DNA of 34,091 bases from Bauldia sp. (GCA_020853895.1 JADYYB010000051.1:1-34091); one strand, 5' to 3'; positions 1 to 11,902 are shown, counted from the first letter of the stretch. Numbers and translations are program-made. Notes: generated by a model not told the origin, from the sequence alone.

Positions 1-1366
1 CCACGATCTCGGCGACCGAGGGCAGCGCGAGCTTCTCGAGGTTCGCGGCGTAGGGCATCGGCACGTCCTTGCCGGTGATCTTGAGGACCGGCGCGTCGAG
101 CCAGTCGAACGCCTTCTCCATCAGCTGCGCGGCGATCTCCGAGCCGATCGAGGCGACCGGCCAGCCCTCTTCCACAGTCACGCAGCGGTTGGTCTTCTTC
201 ACCGACGCGACGACCGTGTCGATGTCGAGCGGGCGAAGCGTGCGGAGGTCGATGAGCTCGACCGAGACGCCCTCGGCGGCGAGCGCGTCGGCGGCCTTGG
301 TCGCGTAGCTCATGCCGATGCCGAAGGAGACGAGGGTCACGTCGGAGCCCTCGCGGGCAATGCGCGCCTTGCCGATCGGCAGGACGAAATCGTCGAGCTT
401 CGGGACCGGGAAGCTCTGGCCGTAGAGGATCTCGTTCTCGAGGAAGATCACCGGGTTGGGGTCGCGGATCGCCGCCTTGAGGAGGCCCTTTGCGTCGGCG
501 GCGGTGTAGGGCGCGACGACCTTGAGGCCGGGGATATGGGCGTACCAGGAGGAGAAATCCTGGCTGTGCTGGGCGGCGACTCTGGCGGCGGCGCCGTTGG
601 GGCCGCGGAAGACGATCGGGCAGCCCATCTGGCCGCCGGACATATAGAGCGTCTTGGCGGCCGAGTTGATCAGCTGATCCATGGCCTGCATGCCGAAATT
701 CCAGGTCATGAACTCGACGATCGGTTTCAGCCCGGCGAGCGCGGCGCCGATGCCGAGGCCGGCAAAACCGTGCTCGGTGATCGGCGTGTCGATGACGCGT
801 TTCGGCCCGAACTCCTGAAGGAGACTCTGGGTGACCTTGTAGGCCCCCTGATACTCGGCGACCTCCTCGCCCATGACGAACACGTCGCCGTCGCGGCGCA
901 TCTCCTCGGCCATGGCGTCGCGGAGCGCCTCGCGGACGGTCATGGTGACCATCTCGGTGCCGGCGGGAATGTCCGGGTCCGCCGCAATGGCGGCGGCCGG
1001 CGGCGGGATCGGGTTGCTGTGGACCGCGGGCGCTTCGGCCTTCGCCGGCGCGGCGCCCTCCTCGGAAGGGTCGGGGCGTTTCGGCTCCTCGCGCGCCTTC
1101 TCCGGCGCCGCCTTCGCGCCATCCACGCCCGGGCTGGCGATGCGGGCGATCGGCGTGTTGACGCGGATGCCCTCGGTGCCCTCGGCGACGAGGATCGAGG
1201 CCAGCGTCCCTTCGTCGACCGCCTCGATCTCCATGGTCGCCTTGTCGGTCTCGATCTCGGCGATGACGTCGCCCGGCTTGACCTGGTCGCCCTCGCGCAC
1301 CAGCCACTTGGCGAGCTTGCCCTCCTCCATGGTGGGCGAGAGGGCTGGCATCAGGATGTCAGTCAT
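1..1366 (-). CDS. pdhB: pyruvate dehydrogenase E1 component, beta subunit with N-terminal lipoyl domain (3' end cut by window)
   Basis: Beta half of the thiamine-diphosphate E1 enzyme that decarboxylates pyruvate in the pyruvate dehydrogenase complex. Residues 1-75 form a biotinyl/lipoyl domain with the lipoylation motif ETDKAT (Lys42), followed by an Ala/Pro/Glu-rich linker to about residue 135. The transketolase pyrimidine-binding domain follows ([15 protein letters not shown], then [19 protein letters not shown]), and then the transketolase C-terminal domain ([16 protein letters not shown]). The fused lipoyl domain is typical of alphaproteobacterial PdhB. About 455 codons are visible. The reading stays open to the window edge at a point where the family usually has only some ten more residues, so it is almost complete. 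ATG start at 1364-1366, 35 nt after the VOC gene. The E2 gene (pdhC) would be expected just beyond the edge. Confidence 0.96.
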   Translation of the reverse strand, partial: MTDILMPALSPTMEEGKLAKWLVREGDQVKPGDVIAEIETDKATMEIEAVDEGTLASILVAEGTEGIRVNTPIARIASPGVDGAKAAPEKAREEPKRPDPSEEGAAPAKAEAPAVHSNPIPPPAAAIAADPDIPAGTEMVTMTVREALRDAMAEEMRRDGDVFVMGEEVAEYQGAYKVTQSLLQEFGPKRVIDTPITEHGFAGLGIGAALAGLKPIVEFMTWNFGMQAMDQLINSAAKTLYMSGGQMGCPIVFRGPNGAAARVAAQHSQDFSSWYAHIPGLKVVAPYTAADAKGLLKAAIRDPNPVIFLENEILYGQSFPVPKLDDFVLPIGKARIAREGSDVTLVSFGIGMSYATKAADALAAEGVSVELIDLRTLRPLDIDTVVASVKKTNRCVTVEEGWPVASIGSEIAAQLMEKAFDWLDAPVLKITGKDVPMPYAANLEKLALPSVAEIV

Positions 1367-1401
1367 TCAGGGCTCCGGCCGAAACGGGCGTGCGAGGCAA
1401 G

Positions 1402-1779
1402 TCAGGCGGCGTTGTCGTCAGGCTGGAAGAGGCCGAAGACGTTCCCTTCCGTGTCCTTCAGGTAGGCGCTCCAGCCGATCTTGGGTATCGGCTGCTTGGG
1501 CATGGCGAGTTCGGCGCCGAGCGACTGCGCCTTGGCGAGGGACGCGTCGATGTCATCGACGCCGACCGAGCAGACATAGGCGGTGATCCGGTCGCCGCTC
1601 CCGCCCTGCCGCTTCATGAGCCCGCCGTCGATGCCGGGCTCGGGCGCGGTGCCGGTCGTGACGATGTAGTATTCACCGCCGCTCCAGTTGTCGAACTTCC
1701 ACCCGAAGAGCTCGCGGTAGAACGCGATGGCGCGCTCGGGGTCGTCGGCATGGATCTCGAAATGCACGGGACGTGGCAT
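1402..1779 (-). CDS. VOC (glyoxalase/bleomycin-resistance fold) family protein
   Basis: A 125-aa single-domain protein of the vicinal-oxygen-chelate superfamily. The N-terminal half has HFEIHADDPERAIAFYRELF with a candidate metal-ligand His6, and the C-terminal half has YLKDTEGNVFGLFQPD with Glu111 in the usual DxEGN position. A longer reading to 1854 exists, but the ATG at 1777-1779 is preferred because the message carries GGGAGGA just upstream and homologues begin at this point. It starts 10 nt after the pdhA stop and ends 35 nt before pdhB, so it is very probably co-transcribed with the E1 genes. The substrate is unknown; the family includes lactoylglutathione lyase relatives and dioxygenases, and a reactive-aldehyde role is only inference. 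Confidence 0.88.
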   Translation of the reverse strand: MPRPVHFEIHADDPERAIAFYRELFGWKFDNWSGGEYYIVTTGTAPEPGIDGGLMKRQGGSGDRITAYVCSVGVDDIDASLAKAQSLGAELAMPKQPIPKIGWSAYLKDTEGNVFGLFQPDDNAA

Positions 1780-1789
1780 CGATTCCTCC

Positions 1790-2845
1790 CTATGCGGCGA
1801 CGGTGACGTCGGTCCAAAGCTCGGACGGATCGGGCTCGGGCGAGGCCTGGGCAAAGTCGGCCGCCTCGGTCACGCGGTCGCGGACCGCCTTGTCGATCTC
1901 CTTGAGGTCGTCCTCGCTCGCCCAGCCCTTCTCGAGGAGGCGCGCCGAGACCTGCTCGATCGGGTCGTGCTCGGTGCGGTATTTCTGCACCTCCTCCTTC
2001 GACCGGTATTTCGCCGGGTCCGACATCGAGTGGCCGCGGTAGCGGTAGGTCAGCATCTCGAGGATATAAGGCCCCTTGCCCGAGCGCGCCCAGTCGAGCG
2101 CCTTCTCGGCAGCGGCCCTGACGGCGCGGACGTCCATGCCGTCGACCCGCTCGCCGGGGATGCCGAAGGAGACGCCGCGCTGCGAGAGGTCTTGCGTCGC
2201 CGAGGAGCGCTCGATGGCGGTGCCCATGGCGTAGCGGTTGTTCTCGATGACGTAGACGACCGGCAGCTTCCAGAGCTCGGCCATGTTGAAGCTCTCGTAG
2301 ACCTGGCCCTGGTTGGCCGCGCCGTCGCCGAAATAGGTGATCGAGACCCGGCCGTTCTCGCGGTAGCGGTTGGAGAAGGCGATGCCCGTGCCGAGCGGGA
2401 CCTGCGCGCCGACGATGCCATGGCCGCCGTAGAATTCCTTCTCGCGGCTGAACATGTGCATCGAGCCGCCCTTGCCGCGCGAATAGCCGTCGATGCGCCC
2501 GGTCAGCTCGGCCATCACGCCCTTGGGGTCCATGCCGGTCGCGAGCATGTGACCGTGGTCGCGGTAGCCGGTGATGACCTGGTCGCCGTCCTCCATCGCC
2601 ATCTGCACGCCGACCACGACGGCCTCCTGGCCGATATAGAGGTGGCAGAAACCGCCGATGAGGCCCATGCCGTAAAGCTGCCCCGCGCGCTCCTCGAAGC
2701 GGCGGATGAGTAGCATTTCACGGTAAGCGTGGAGTTCTTCTTCCTTGCTGAAGGAAGCGGGCGCGATTTCCCGCGCGGCCTCATCTTTCTGCCTTACGGC
2801 ATCGTCCTCGGATTTCTGCCGCGTAGCCGTTTTGCGTGCTGCCAT
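1790..2845 (-). CDS. pdhA: pyruvate dehydrogenase E1 component, alpha subunit
   Basis: Thiamine-diphosphate-binding half of pyruvate dehydrogenase E1 (351 aa), which works with PdhB to pass acetyl groups to E2. The ThDP motif runs from GDGAANQG (173-180) to ENN (201-203). RYRGHSMSDPAKYRSKEE matches the alpha-subunit loop, and YRDHGHML near residue 95 is also characteristic. The N-terminal 35 residues are charged and probably flexible. ATG start at 2843-2845. It leads a run of three closely spaced genes (pdhA, VOC gene, pdhB), with a plausible promoter in the 85-nt gap after ftsB. Confidence 0.97.
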   Translation of the reverse strand: MAARKTATRQKSEDDAVRQKDEAAREIAPASFSKEEELHAYREMLLIRRFEERAGQLYGMGLIGGFCHLYIGQEAVVVGVQMAMEDGDQVITGYRDHGHMLATGMDPKGVMAELTGRIDGYSRGKGGSMHMFSREKEFYGGHGIVGAQVPLGTGIAFSNRYRENGRVSITYFGDGAANQGQVYESFNMAELWKLPVVYVIENNRYAMGTAIERSSATQDLSQRGVSFGIPGERVDGMDVRAVRAAAEKALDWARSGKGPYILEMLTYRYRGHSMSDPAKYRSKEEVQKYRTEHDPIEQVSARLLEKGWASEDDLKEIDKAVRDRVTEAADFAQASPEPDPSELWTDVTVAA

Positions 2846-2881
2846 TTCCGCTTTTGGCTTTCGTTATTTTGAGGTGGCGCG

Positions 2882-2910
2882 AAAATAGACGAGCCGGTGA
2901 CCTAATCCAA
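2882..2910 (-). promoter_or_regulatory. candidate sigma-70 promoter for pdhA
   Basis: Reading the minus strand, TTGGAT (2910-2905) lies 17 nt before TATTTT (2887-2882). Each hexamer matches the sigma-70 consensus at four of six positions. A start near 2875 would give a leader of about 30 nt to the pdhA ATG. This is a pattern match only. Confidence 0.4.
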
Positions 2911-2930
2911 GGCTAACCGGTCTGTTCCGC

Positions 2931-3257
2931 CTAGGGAGCACCCATGCGAAGGACGACCTCGTCGGCGCGGACGAGGTTGAGCTTCTGGCGGGCGAGCTCG
3001 TCGAGAAGATCGAGGTCGACGCTCTGCGGGCGGAGGCGGGCGGCCTGGCGCTCGAGGGCCTCACGCTCGCCCCGCACCGTTGCGAGCTCCGCCGCCAGCC
3101 GCTCGGACTCCGCCGCCAGCCCGGCGCTGGCAAAGATCCCGTACTGGCCGTGGAAGGCGTGGAAGCCGAAATAGGCCAGATAGCCGGCGGTGAGCAGCGG
3201 CAGCCAGAGATGGCCGAGAGGGGAACGCTTGCGCTGACGGGTGGTCACGCCGGCCAC
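2931..3257 (-). CDS. ftsB: FtsB/DivIC-family septum formation initiator
   Basis: Small bitopic cell-division protein that bridges FtsQ and FtsL in the divisome. The 108 residues show a basic N-terminus, one membrane segment at about 16-35 (GHLWLPLLTAGYLAYF), a coiled-coil stretch at about 45-78 rich in Glu, Arg and Leu, and the family's C-terminal block DLLDELARQKLNLVRADE. The start codon is GTG at 3255-3257. A second in-frame GTG nine bases downstream (start at 3248) has the better purine-rich upstream sequence, so the protein may be three residues shorter. It sits upstream of pdhA as in many alphaproteobacteria, with an 85-nt gap. Confidence 0.88.
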   Translation of the reverse strand: MAGVTTRQRKRSPLGHLWLPLLTAGYLAYFGFHAFHGQYGIFASAGLAAESERLAAELATVRGEREALERQAARLRPQSVDLDLLDELARQKLNLVRADEVVLRMGAP

Positions 3258-3370
3258 CTTGCCGGGCCGTGGTTAACCGATGGTTGCGGAAGGGGCGGAA
3301 ACCCGAGGGCGGCAGGGGCGTTGAATAGGACCGTGAGTCCGGCAGGTCACAAGAACGAGAGGAACGGCAG

Positions 3371-4833
<1,463 letters not shown>

Positions 4834-4932
4834 TCAGGATGCCGGGGCGCTTGTAACGGAGGCCCCGCGGAGTCGGAAGGGGTGACGGAACTCGGCCTTC
4901 CGTGAGATCATTGCGTTTTGGGCATGGCAGTC

Positions 4933-5946
4933 ATGAGCGTTCTGACGATCACCAACGGCGACAGCGCCGCCGAGCTGCTGGCCGAGGCCGGCCATCCCGG
5001 CACGATTCTGCCCTGGCAGGACGTCCTGCACGAGGGGCCGGTGCCGCGCGGCTACGGCCTGACCGACCTCTCCCGCATCCGCGTGGACTATCTGTCCCGG
5101 CGGCTGGGGATCGAGGCGGCAGACGTGTCGGCCGGGTTCGCGGCGCGAGACGCGACCATCCTTCGCCATCGCGAGTTCGACCGGGTCGAGATCTGGCTCG
5201 AGCACGACCTCTACGACCAGCTGCAGCTCCTACAGCTCCTGGCCTTCTTCGCCGGCGAGCGGCGCGAGGGCGGCCTCGTGCTGGTGCAGGCCGACGACTT
5301 CCTCGGCGCGCAGACGGCCGAGACGATCCTCCGCTTCGCGGCCAACGCCCGGCCGGTGACGGCCAATCTCCTCGCTGTGGCGCGGGCGGTGTGGGACGAG
5401 TTCGGCGATGCGACCCCGCTCGCCGTCAGCGCGCGGGTGGCGCGCGGACCGGTCGACGGGCTGCCCTTCGTGCGGCCGGCGCTGATCCGCATGATGGAGG
5501 AGCTGCCGGACAGCGAGAGCGGGCTCGGCCGGACCGAGACGACCGCGCTGCGGATGCTCGCCGAGCGGCCCGCCTCGGGGCGCGACCTCTTCCGCGGCGT
5601 GATCGCGCGCGAGGAGGCCGCCTTCATGGGCGATCTGTCGTTCTCCGAGCTGCTGCTCGACTTGGCGCATGGCAGCGAGCCGGTCATCGCCGGCATCCCC
5701 GAGATCGACGCCGCCCGGCCCCACGACGCGAGCCTCTACGAGTGGTTCGCCCTCCCCCTCACCCTGACCGAGTTCGGGCAGAGCGTGCTGCGCGGGGAGG
5801 CCGACCAGGTCGCGACCAACGGCATCGACCGGTGGTGGGGCGGGACGCATCTGGCCGGGCGCGACTGTTGGCGTTACGACCACGAGATGGGCGCGGTGAT
5901 CGCGCCGCGTGCCGAGGACGTGCGCCGGACCGGAGAACTGCCGTGA
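4933..5946 (+). CDS. DUF1835 domain-containing protein
   Basis: A 337-aa cytoplasmic protein of unknown function. The N-terminus carries the hallmarks of the DUF1835 family: [13 protein letters not shown] (residues 4-16), [12 protein letters not shown] (27-38) and [16 protein letters not shown] (88-103). The C-terminal two thirds is less conserved and looks helical, with [13 protein letters not shown] resembling a winged-helix start. I chose the ATG at 4933 because the family motif follows at once; in-frame ATG 4924 and TTG 4918 are alternatives. Its stop overlaps the queF start (GTGA), so the two are probably translationally coupled. Confidence 0.82.
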   Translation: MSVLTITNGDSAAELLAEAGHPGTILPWQDVLHEGPVPRGYGLTDLSRIRVDYLSRRLGIEAADVSAGFAARDATILRHREFDRVEIWLEHDLYDQLQLLQLLAFFAGERREGGLVLVQADDFLGAQTAETILRFAANARPVTANLLAVARAVWDEFGDATPLAVSARVARGPVDGLPFVRPALIRMMEELPDSESGLGRTETTALRMLAERPASGRDLFRGVIAREEAAFMGDLSFSELLLDLAHGSEPVIAGIPEIDAARPHDASLYEWFALPLTLTEFGQSVLRGEADQVATNGIDRWWGGTHLAGRDCWRYDHEMGAVIAPRAEDVRRTGELP

Positions 5947-6401
5947 ACGTGAACAAGAACCCGCCCCAGCTCGGGCGGCCCGTCGCCATCCCGGAGAGCC
6001 CCGACCAGGCGGTGCTCGACCGCGTCCCAAACCCGCATAAGGGGACGCTCTACGTCACCCGGTTCACCGCGCCGGAGTTCACCTCGCTCTGCCCGGTGAC
6101 GGGGCAACCGGATTTCGCGCATCTCGTCATCGACTACGTGCCGGGCGACTGGCTGGTCGAGTCGAAGTCGCTGAAACTCTATCTGCAGTCGTTCCGCAAC
6201 CACGGCGCCTTCCACGAGGACTGCACGGTGGCGATCGCCAAGCGCCTCGTGAACGAGATCGAGCCGAGCTGGCTCCGGATCGGCGGCTACTGGTTCCCGC
6301 GCGGCGGCATCCCGATCGACGTGTTCTGGCAGACCGGCGCCCCGCCCGAGGGGCTGTGGCTCCCCGACCAGGGCGTGGCGCCCTATCGCGGGCGGGGGTA
6401 G
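5943..6401 (+). CDS. queF: NADPH-dependent 7-cyano-7-deazaguanine reductase QueF
   Basis: Reduces preQ0 to preQ1 in the synthesis of the tRNA wobble base queuosine. At 152 aa it is the short, unimodular QueF type of the tunnelling (GTP cyclohydrolase I-like) fold. The nucleophile Cys50 lies in [12 protein letters not shown], with Asp57 following, and the NADPH-binding/family motif is [20 protein letters not shown]. The start is GTG at 5943, overlapping the preceding TGA by 4 nt, with GGAG seven bases upstream. No other queuosine gene is in the window. A longer in-frame reading upstream is a shadow of the DUF1835 gene. Confidence 0.95.
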   Translation: MNVNKNPPQLGRPVAIPESPDQAVLDRVPNPHKGTLYVTRFTAPEFTSLCPVTGQPDFAHLVIDYVPGDWLVESKSLKLYLQSFRNHGAFHEDCTVAIAKRLVNEIEPSWLRIGGYWFPRGGIPIDVFWQTGAPPEGLWLPDQGVAPYRGRG

Positions 6402-6407
6402 GTCGGC

Positions 6408-6881
6408 GTGACGGAGGCGGCGGTCTCGCTGCCCCTCATCGAGTTCAGCGAGAAGAGCCGGCTCAGCCGGATGATGGGCGCGTACATCGCGGAGATGAGC
6501 GCCATCATCGGCGTCGCGCCGATGGCGGCCTATCCCTACTTCGACGCGTACTGGCAGGAGCCGGACAATCGCTGGCCCTTCTGGATCAGGTCAGCAGACG
6601 CGGAGTGCGGGTTCGCGCTGATCGACCTTGCGGACGATGGCCGGTTCGAGGTGGCCGAGTTCTTCGTCGCGCGGCCGTATCGGCGCCGCGGCGTCGGACT
6701 GGCCGCCGCGCGGCAACTCATCAAGAGCCGCCCGGGCACGTGGCGGATCACGCAACGGGAGCGGAATGCCGGCGCGATCGCGTTCTGGCACCGGGTGTAC
6801 GATGGGTTTGTCATCTACGCCGAAGAGACCATCACGACTGACGCGGTACGCCGCGTCCAGACCTTCACTGCGCCTGGATAG
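6408..6881 (+). CDS. GNAT family N-acetyltransferase
   Basis: A 157-aa protein ending in a GNAT acyl-CoA-binding fold. EVAEFFVARPYRRRGVGLAA (beta4 plus the RxxGxG/A pyrophosphate loop, about residues 79-98) and RITQRERNAGAIAFWHRVY (beta5/alpha4) are the diagnostic parts. It starts at GTG 6408, 6 nt after queF, which suggests one operon of three genes. The acceptor substrate cannot be told from sequence; ribosomal-protein, antibiotic and metabolite acetylation are all possible. The gene is followed by a REP-containing gap. Confidence 0.85.
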   Translation: MTEAAVSLPLIEFSEKSRLSRMMGAYIAEMSAIIGVAPMAAYPYFDAYWQEPDNRWPFWIRSADAECGFALIDLADDGRFEVAEFFVARPYRRRGVGLAAARQLIKSRPGTWRITQRERNAGAIAFWHRVYDGFVIYAEETITTDAVRRVQTFTAPG

Positions 6882-6903
6882 GCCGGGAAGCGCTAACCCC
6901 GCC

Positions 6904-6937
6904 CCCTCTCCCCGGCGGGGAGAGGGTTGGGGTGAGG
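6904..6937. repeat. REP-like palindrome, copy 1
   Basis: A perfect 10-bp stem, CCCTCTCCCC (6904-6913) with GGGGAGAGGG (6917-6926), closes a GGC loop and is followed by the tail TTGGGGTGAGG. It is the mirror image of the copy at 7038-7071. This kind of element is widespread between genes in proteobacteria and often lies at convergent gene ends, as here between the GNAT gene and kdsA. Confidence 0.85.
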
Positions 6938-7037
6938 AGGCTCCACCCTATCCGGAAGAGTGCCTCTCCATCCCGGGGGACTGCCACCCAAAAAAAAGGG
7001 GGTCCTTCGAGCGCCTTCTTCGGACAGACCTGAGACC

Positions 7038-7071
7038 CCTCACCCTAGCCCTCTCCCCACTGGGGAGAGGG
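7038..7071. repeat. REP-like palindrome, copy 2 (inverted relative to copy 1)
   Basis: The head CCTCACCCTAG leads into CCCTCTCCCC (7049-7058), loop ACT, and GGGGAGAGGG (7062-7071). Stem arms are identical to copy 1, while the loop and tail differ by a few bases. The pair brackets about 100 nt without a recognisable gene, a BIME-like arrangement. It may act as a bidirectional transcription stop or mRNA stabiliser; that is inference. Confidence 0.85.
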
Positions 7072-7079
7072 GACGCGCC

Positions 7080-7922
7080 CTAGCTGGTGCGCTTGGCGAC
7101 CCGGTCGAGGGCCATCAGGGTCTCGATCAGCGTGGGCATGGCGTCTAGCGGCAGCATGTTGGGGCCGTCGGAGGGGGCGTGGTCGGGATCGTCGTGGGTC
7201 TCGATGAAGACGCCCGCGACGCCGACCGCCACCGCCGCGCGGGCGAGGACGGAGACGTATTTCCGCTCGCCGCCCGAGGACGCCCCCTGCCCGCCCGGCT
7301 GCTGGACCGAGTGGGTGGCGTCGAACACGATCGGCACGCCGAGGCCGGCCATGATCGGGAGGGCGCGCATGTCGGTGACGAGCGTGTTGTAGCCGAAGCT
7401 CGCGCCGCGCTCGGTGAGGATGACGTTCGGGTTGCCGCTGCCGGCGATCTTGTCGACCACGTTCCGCATGTCCCAGGGGGCGAGGAACTGGCCTTTCTTG
7501 ACGTTGACCACCTTCCCCGTTTCTGCCGCGGCGACCAGGAGGTCGGTCTGGCGCGAGAGGAAGGCGGGGATCTGCAGGACGTCGACGAATTCGGCGACCG
7601 GCGCGCAATGCTCGCGCTCATGGATGTCGGTGAGGATCGGGAAGCCGAATTCGCGGCGCAGGTCGGCGAAGATCGGCAGCGCCTTGTCGAGGCCGACGCC
7701 GCGCCGGCCCTTGAGGCTGGTGCGGTTGGCCTTGTCGAACGAGGTCTTGAAGATCAGACCGATGCCGGCCCGGTCGGTCATCTCCTTCAGCCTTCCGGCG
7801 ACCATGAAGACGTGCTCGCGGGATTCGAGCTGGCAGGGGCCGGCGATGAGGACGAGCGGCCTCTCGTTGCCGAGCGTGACGTTGCCGACGGTCACGAGCG
7901 CGTTCGGCTTCACTTCCGGCAT
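7080..7922 (-). CDS. kdsA: 3-deoxy-8-phosphooctulonate synthase (Kdo-8-phosphate synthase)
   Basis: Condenses phosphoenolpyruvate with arabinose 5-phosphate to Kdo-8-phosphate for the LPS inner core. 280 aa, complete TIM-barrel enzyme. Landmarks are LIAGPCQLES (25-34), FKTSFDKANRTS (58-69), LTDIHE (97-102), DATHSVQQPGGQG (201-213) and FIETHDDPDHAPSDGPN (239-255). Cys30, His204, Glu241 and a following Asp are the residues expected of the metal-dependent class, where the metal-independent E. coli type has Asn in place of Cys. ATG at 7920-7922 lies inside the 3' end of the upstream gene (13-nt overlap). It ends the minus-strand series that begins at tpiA. Confidence 0.97.
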   Translation of the reverse strand: MPEVKPNALVTVGNVTLGNERPLVLIAGPCQLESREHVFMVAGRLKEMTDRAGIGLIFKTSFDKANRTSLKGRRGVGLDKALPIFADLRREFGFPILTDIHEREHCAPVAEFVDVLQIPAFLSRQTDLLVAAAETGKVVNVKKGQFLAPWDMRNVVDKIAGSGNPNVILTERGASFGYNTLVTDMRALPIMAGLGVPIVFDATHSVQQPGGQGASSGGERKYVSVLARAAVAVGVAGVFIETHDDPDHAPSDGPNMLPLDAMPTLIETLMALDRVAKRTS

Positions 7923-8896
7923 TCGAACTCGACCCAAAGGGGATAATGGTCGGAGACGCGGTGCTGCATGGCCTGCTTGCTGAGCCCGATATCGAGATAG
8001 AGATGGGGGACGAAGTCGAACCCTCCGCCCCTCAGATATTTCATGTTGAGGCGGCGCTTCCCGCCGGTCTCGAACCACGCGATCTGGTCGTAGTATTTGT
8101 CGAGATTGTTGGCCTGCTCGGCGAAGATCGAGCGGCGGACGGCGTCGAGATCGTTGGGGACGACGAGCTCGCGGCTGGTGAAGGCCTGCCAGAGCAGCGA
8201 GCCGTGCCGGTCGATGTTGAAATCGCCGAGCACGATGAGGTTCTGCTCCCACTCGCTGAGGTCGCCGGCCCACTCCGCCATCCACTCGGCGATGGCGAGG
8301 AGCTCCGGATAGCGCTGCTCGGGCCGGTCGCCGTAGAGGACGTGGAGGGTGACGAGGACGAAGGTCTCCCCGCCCGCGCGGAAGCCGACCGCGTAGGGCG
8401 TCCGCGCGAACTGCCGGTTGAGCGCGGTCGGGCCGATCTTGTCGAGGCGCTCCTGGGGGACGACCAGCTCGCAGGCCAGCCCGGACAACGCGACGCGGCG
8501 CGAATCGAAGATGAAGGCGAGGCGCTCGCCGTTTCCGGCGTCGCCGCGGGTGACGTCGGTCATGATCAGCTGCCAGTCGGGGCCGAGCGTCTTCAGCGTC
8601 GTCCGCAGCGCCTTGAGGTCGCCCTTGGCCTCCTGGATGGCGACCACGTCGAAGCGCGAGATGATCTCCACGATCGCCCAGAGTGCGCGGACGTCGCGCG
8701 TCGGGCTGCCCTTGGCGGTCCAGTTGTCCTGGTGGCTGCCGAAAGCCTTGAGGTTCCAGGTTCCGATCAGGAGATTGCGGGCGGTCTGCCGCTTGGGGGG
8801 GATGACCTGGTCGAGATCGGCACGCAGCGCCGCCATCTCGCTTCTGACGGCGGCGGGGGCCGAAGGGTCGTTCCACGGCGGTAGGGGTGAAGACAT
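7910..8896 (-). CDS. endonuclease/exonuclease/phosphatase family protein
   Basis: A 328-aa protein with the EEP (DNase I-like) fold. Visible motifs are LLIGTWNLKAFG (strand 1 with the metal-site Asn), VVAIQEAKGD (catalytic Glu), LVTLHVLYGD, LIVLGDFNIDRHGS (GDFN core) and the C-terminal VSDHYPLWVEF (SDHxP). All expected metal/catalytic positions of the family are present, so it is probably active. There is no signal peptide. The start is ATG 8894-8896 with GGGAG about 7 nt upstream; longer readings toward 9577 run through pyrG and are spurious. It follows pyrG by 29 nt and overlaps kdsA. The substrate (nucleic acid, phosphoinositide or other phosphoester) is unknown. Confidence 0.85.
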   Translation of the reverse strand: MSSPLPPWNDPSAPAAVRSEMAALRADLDQVIPPKRQTARNLLIGTWNLKAFGSHQDNWTAKGSPTRDVRALWAIVEIISRFDVVAIQEAKGDLKALRTTLKTLGPDWQLIMTDVTRGDAGNGERLAFIFDSRRVALSGLACELVVPQERLDKIGPTALNRQFARTPYAVGFRAGGETFVLVTLHVLYGDRPEQRYPELLAIAEWMAEWAGDLSEWEQNLIVLGDFNIDRHGSLLWQAFTSRELVVPNDLDAVRRSIFAEQANNLDKYYDQIAWFETGGKRRLNMKYLRGGGFDFVPHLYLDIGLSKQAMQHRVSDHYPLWVEFECRK

Positions 8897-8925
8897 CCGG
8901 CGCTCCCGGCGGGTTGACCGGACGC

Positions 8926-11103
<2,178 letters not shown>

Positions 11104-11152
11104 TTATCCGATGCCCGGCGTGACTTCCAGTGCCGGCAGGCGGCTTCGGCGT

Positions 11153-11902
11153 TCAGCCCGCGGCGGAAATGATGGTCAGGAACTCCTTGACCTTGAGGCT
11201 CGCGCCCCCGACCAGGGCCCCGTCGACCCCGTCCACCGCGAAGATGGCGGAGGCGTTCTCGCCCTTCACCGAGCCGCCATAGAGAATGCCGATGCCGTCC
11301 GATTCCTCGCCGAAGCGGCGCCGGAGACAGTTCCGTATGTGGGCATGCATGGCGGCAATGTCATCGGTGGTCGGGGTGACCCCCGTGCCGATGGCCCACA
11401 CCGGCTCGTAGGCGATGACGAGGGAATCGGGCGTGGCGCCGTCGGGAACGGAGCCCTCGAGCTGGCTCTCGACCACGCTTTCGGCGTCGCCCGCGCGGCG
11501 CTCGGCCTCGGTTTCCCCAACGCAGAGAATGACATAGAGCCCGGCGCGCCAGGCGGCCTCGGCCTTGGCGCGGACCAGCGAGTCGTCCTCGTTGTGGGCC
11601 GAGCGGCGCTCGGAATGGCCCACGATCACCATGCTCGCCCCCGCGTCGGCGAGCATTTCGGCCGAAATGTCGCCGGTATGGGCGCCGGAGGGCTGAGGGT
11701 GGCAATCCTGCCCGCCGACCGCAATGGGCGAGCTGGCGAGCATCACGGAGGCGCGGGAAATGAGGGTCGCCGGGGGGCAGACCGCGACCTCCACGCCCTC
11801 GGAATCGCGGATGGCGGCCTTCAGGGCCTCGAGATCGGCGAGGTTGAGCTTGCTGCCGTTCATCTTCCAGTTGCCGGCCACCAGCGGTTTCGAACGCGCC
11901 AT
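11153..11902 (-). CDS. tpiA: triose-phosphate isomerase
   Basis: Interconverts dihydroxyacetone phosphate and glyceraldehyde 3-phosphate. 249 aa, complete. Catalytic residues are all visible: Asn11 and Lys13 in GNWKMNG, His96 in IVGHSERR, and Glu166 in AYEPVWAIGTG. The phosphate-binding ILYGGSVKG and VGGASL follow. Start ATG 11900-11902, divergent from the exported protein gene at 12041 with a 138-nt shared upstream region. It is the first gene of the minus-strand series tpiA, secG, pyrG, EEP gene, kdsA. Confidence 0.98.
   Translation of the reverse strand: MARSKPLVAGNWKMNGSKLNLADLEALKAAIRDSEGVEVAVCPPATLISRASVMLASSPIAVGGQDCHPQPSGAHTGDISAEMLADAGASMVIVGHSERRSAHNEDDSLVRAKAEAAWRAGLYVILCVGETEAERRAGDAESVVESQLEGSVPDGATPDSLVIAYEPVWAIGTGVTPTTDDIAAMHAHIRNCLRRRFGEESDGIGILYGGSVKGENASAIFAVDGVDGALVGGASLKVKEFLTIISAAG

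Noticed and set aside
4874..4902. 7-bp inverted repeat with 15-nt loop in the eno/DUF1835 divergent region, possible operator
   Set aside because: Single weak palindrome without a second copy or known consensus.
6628..7083. Plus-strand ORF running through the GNAT 3' end into the REP pair
   Set aside because: Its apparent peptide SPRRGEGWGEE is simply the translation of the REP palindrome, a common spurious call.
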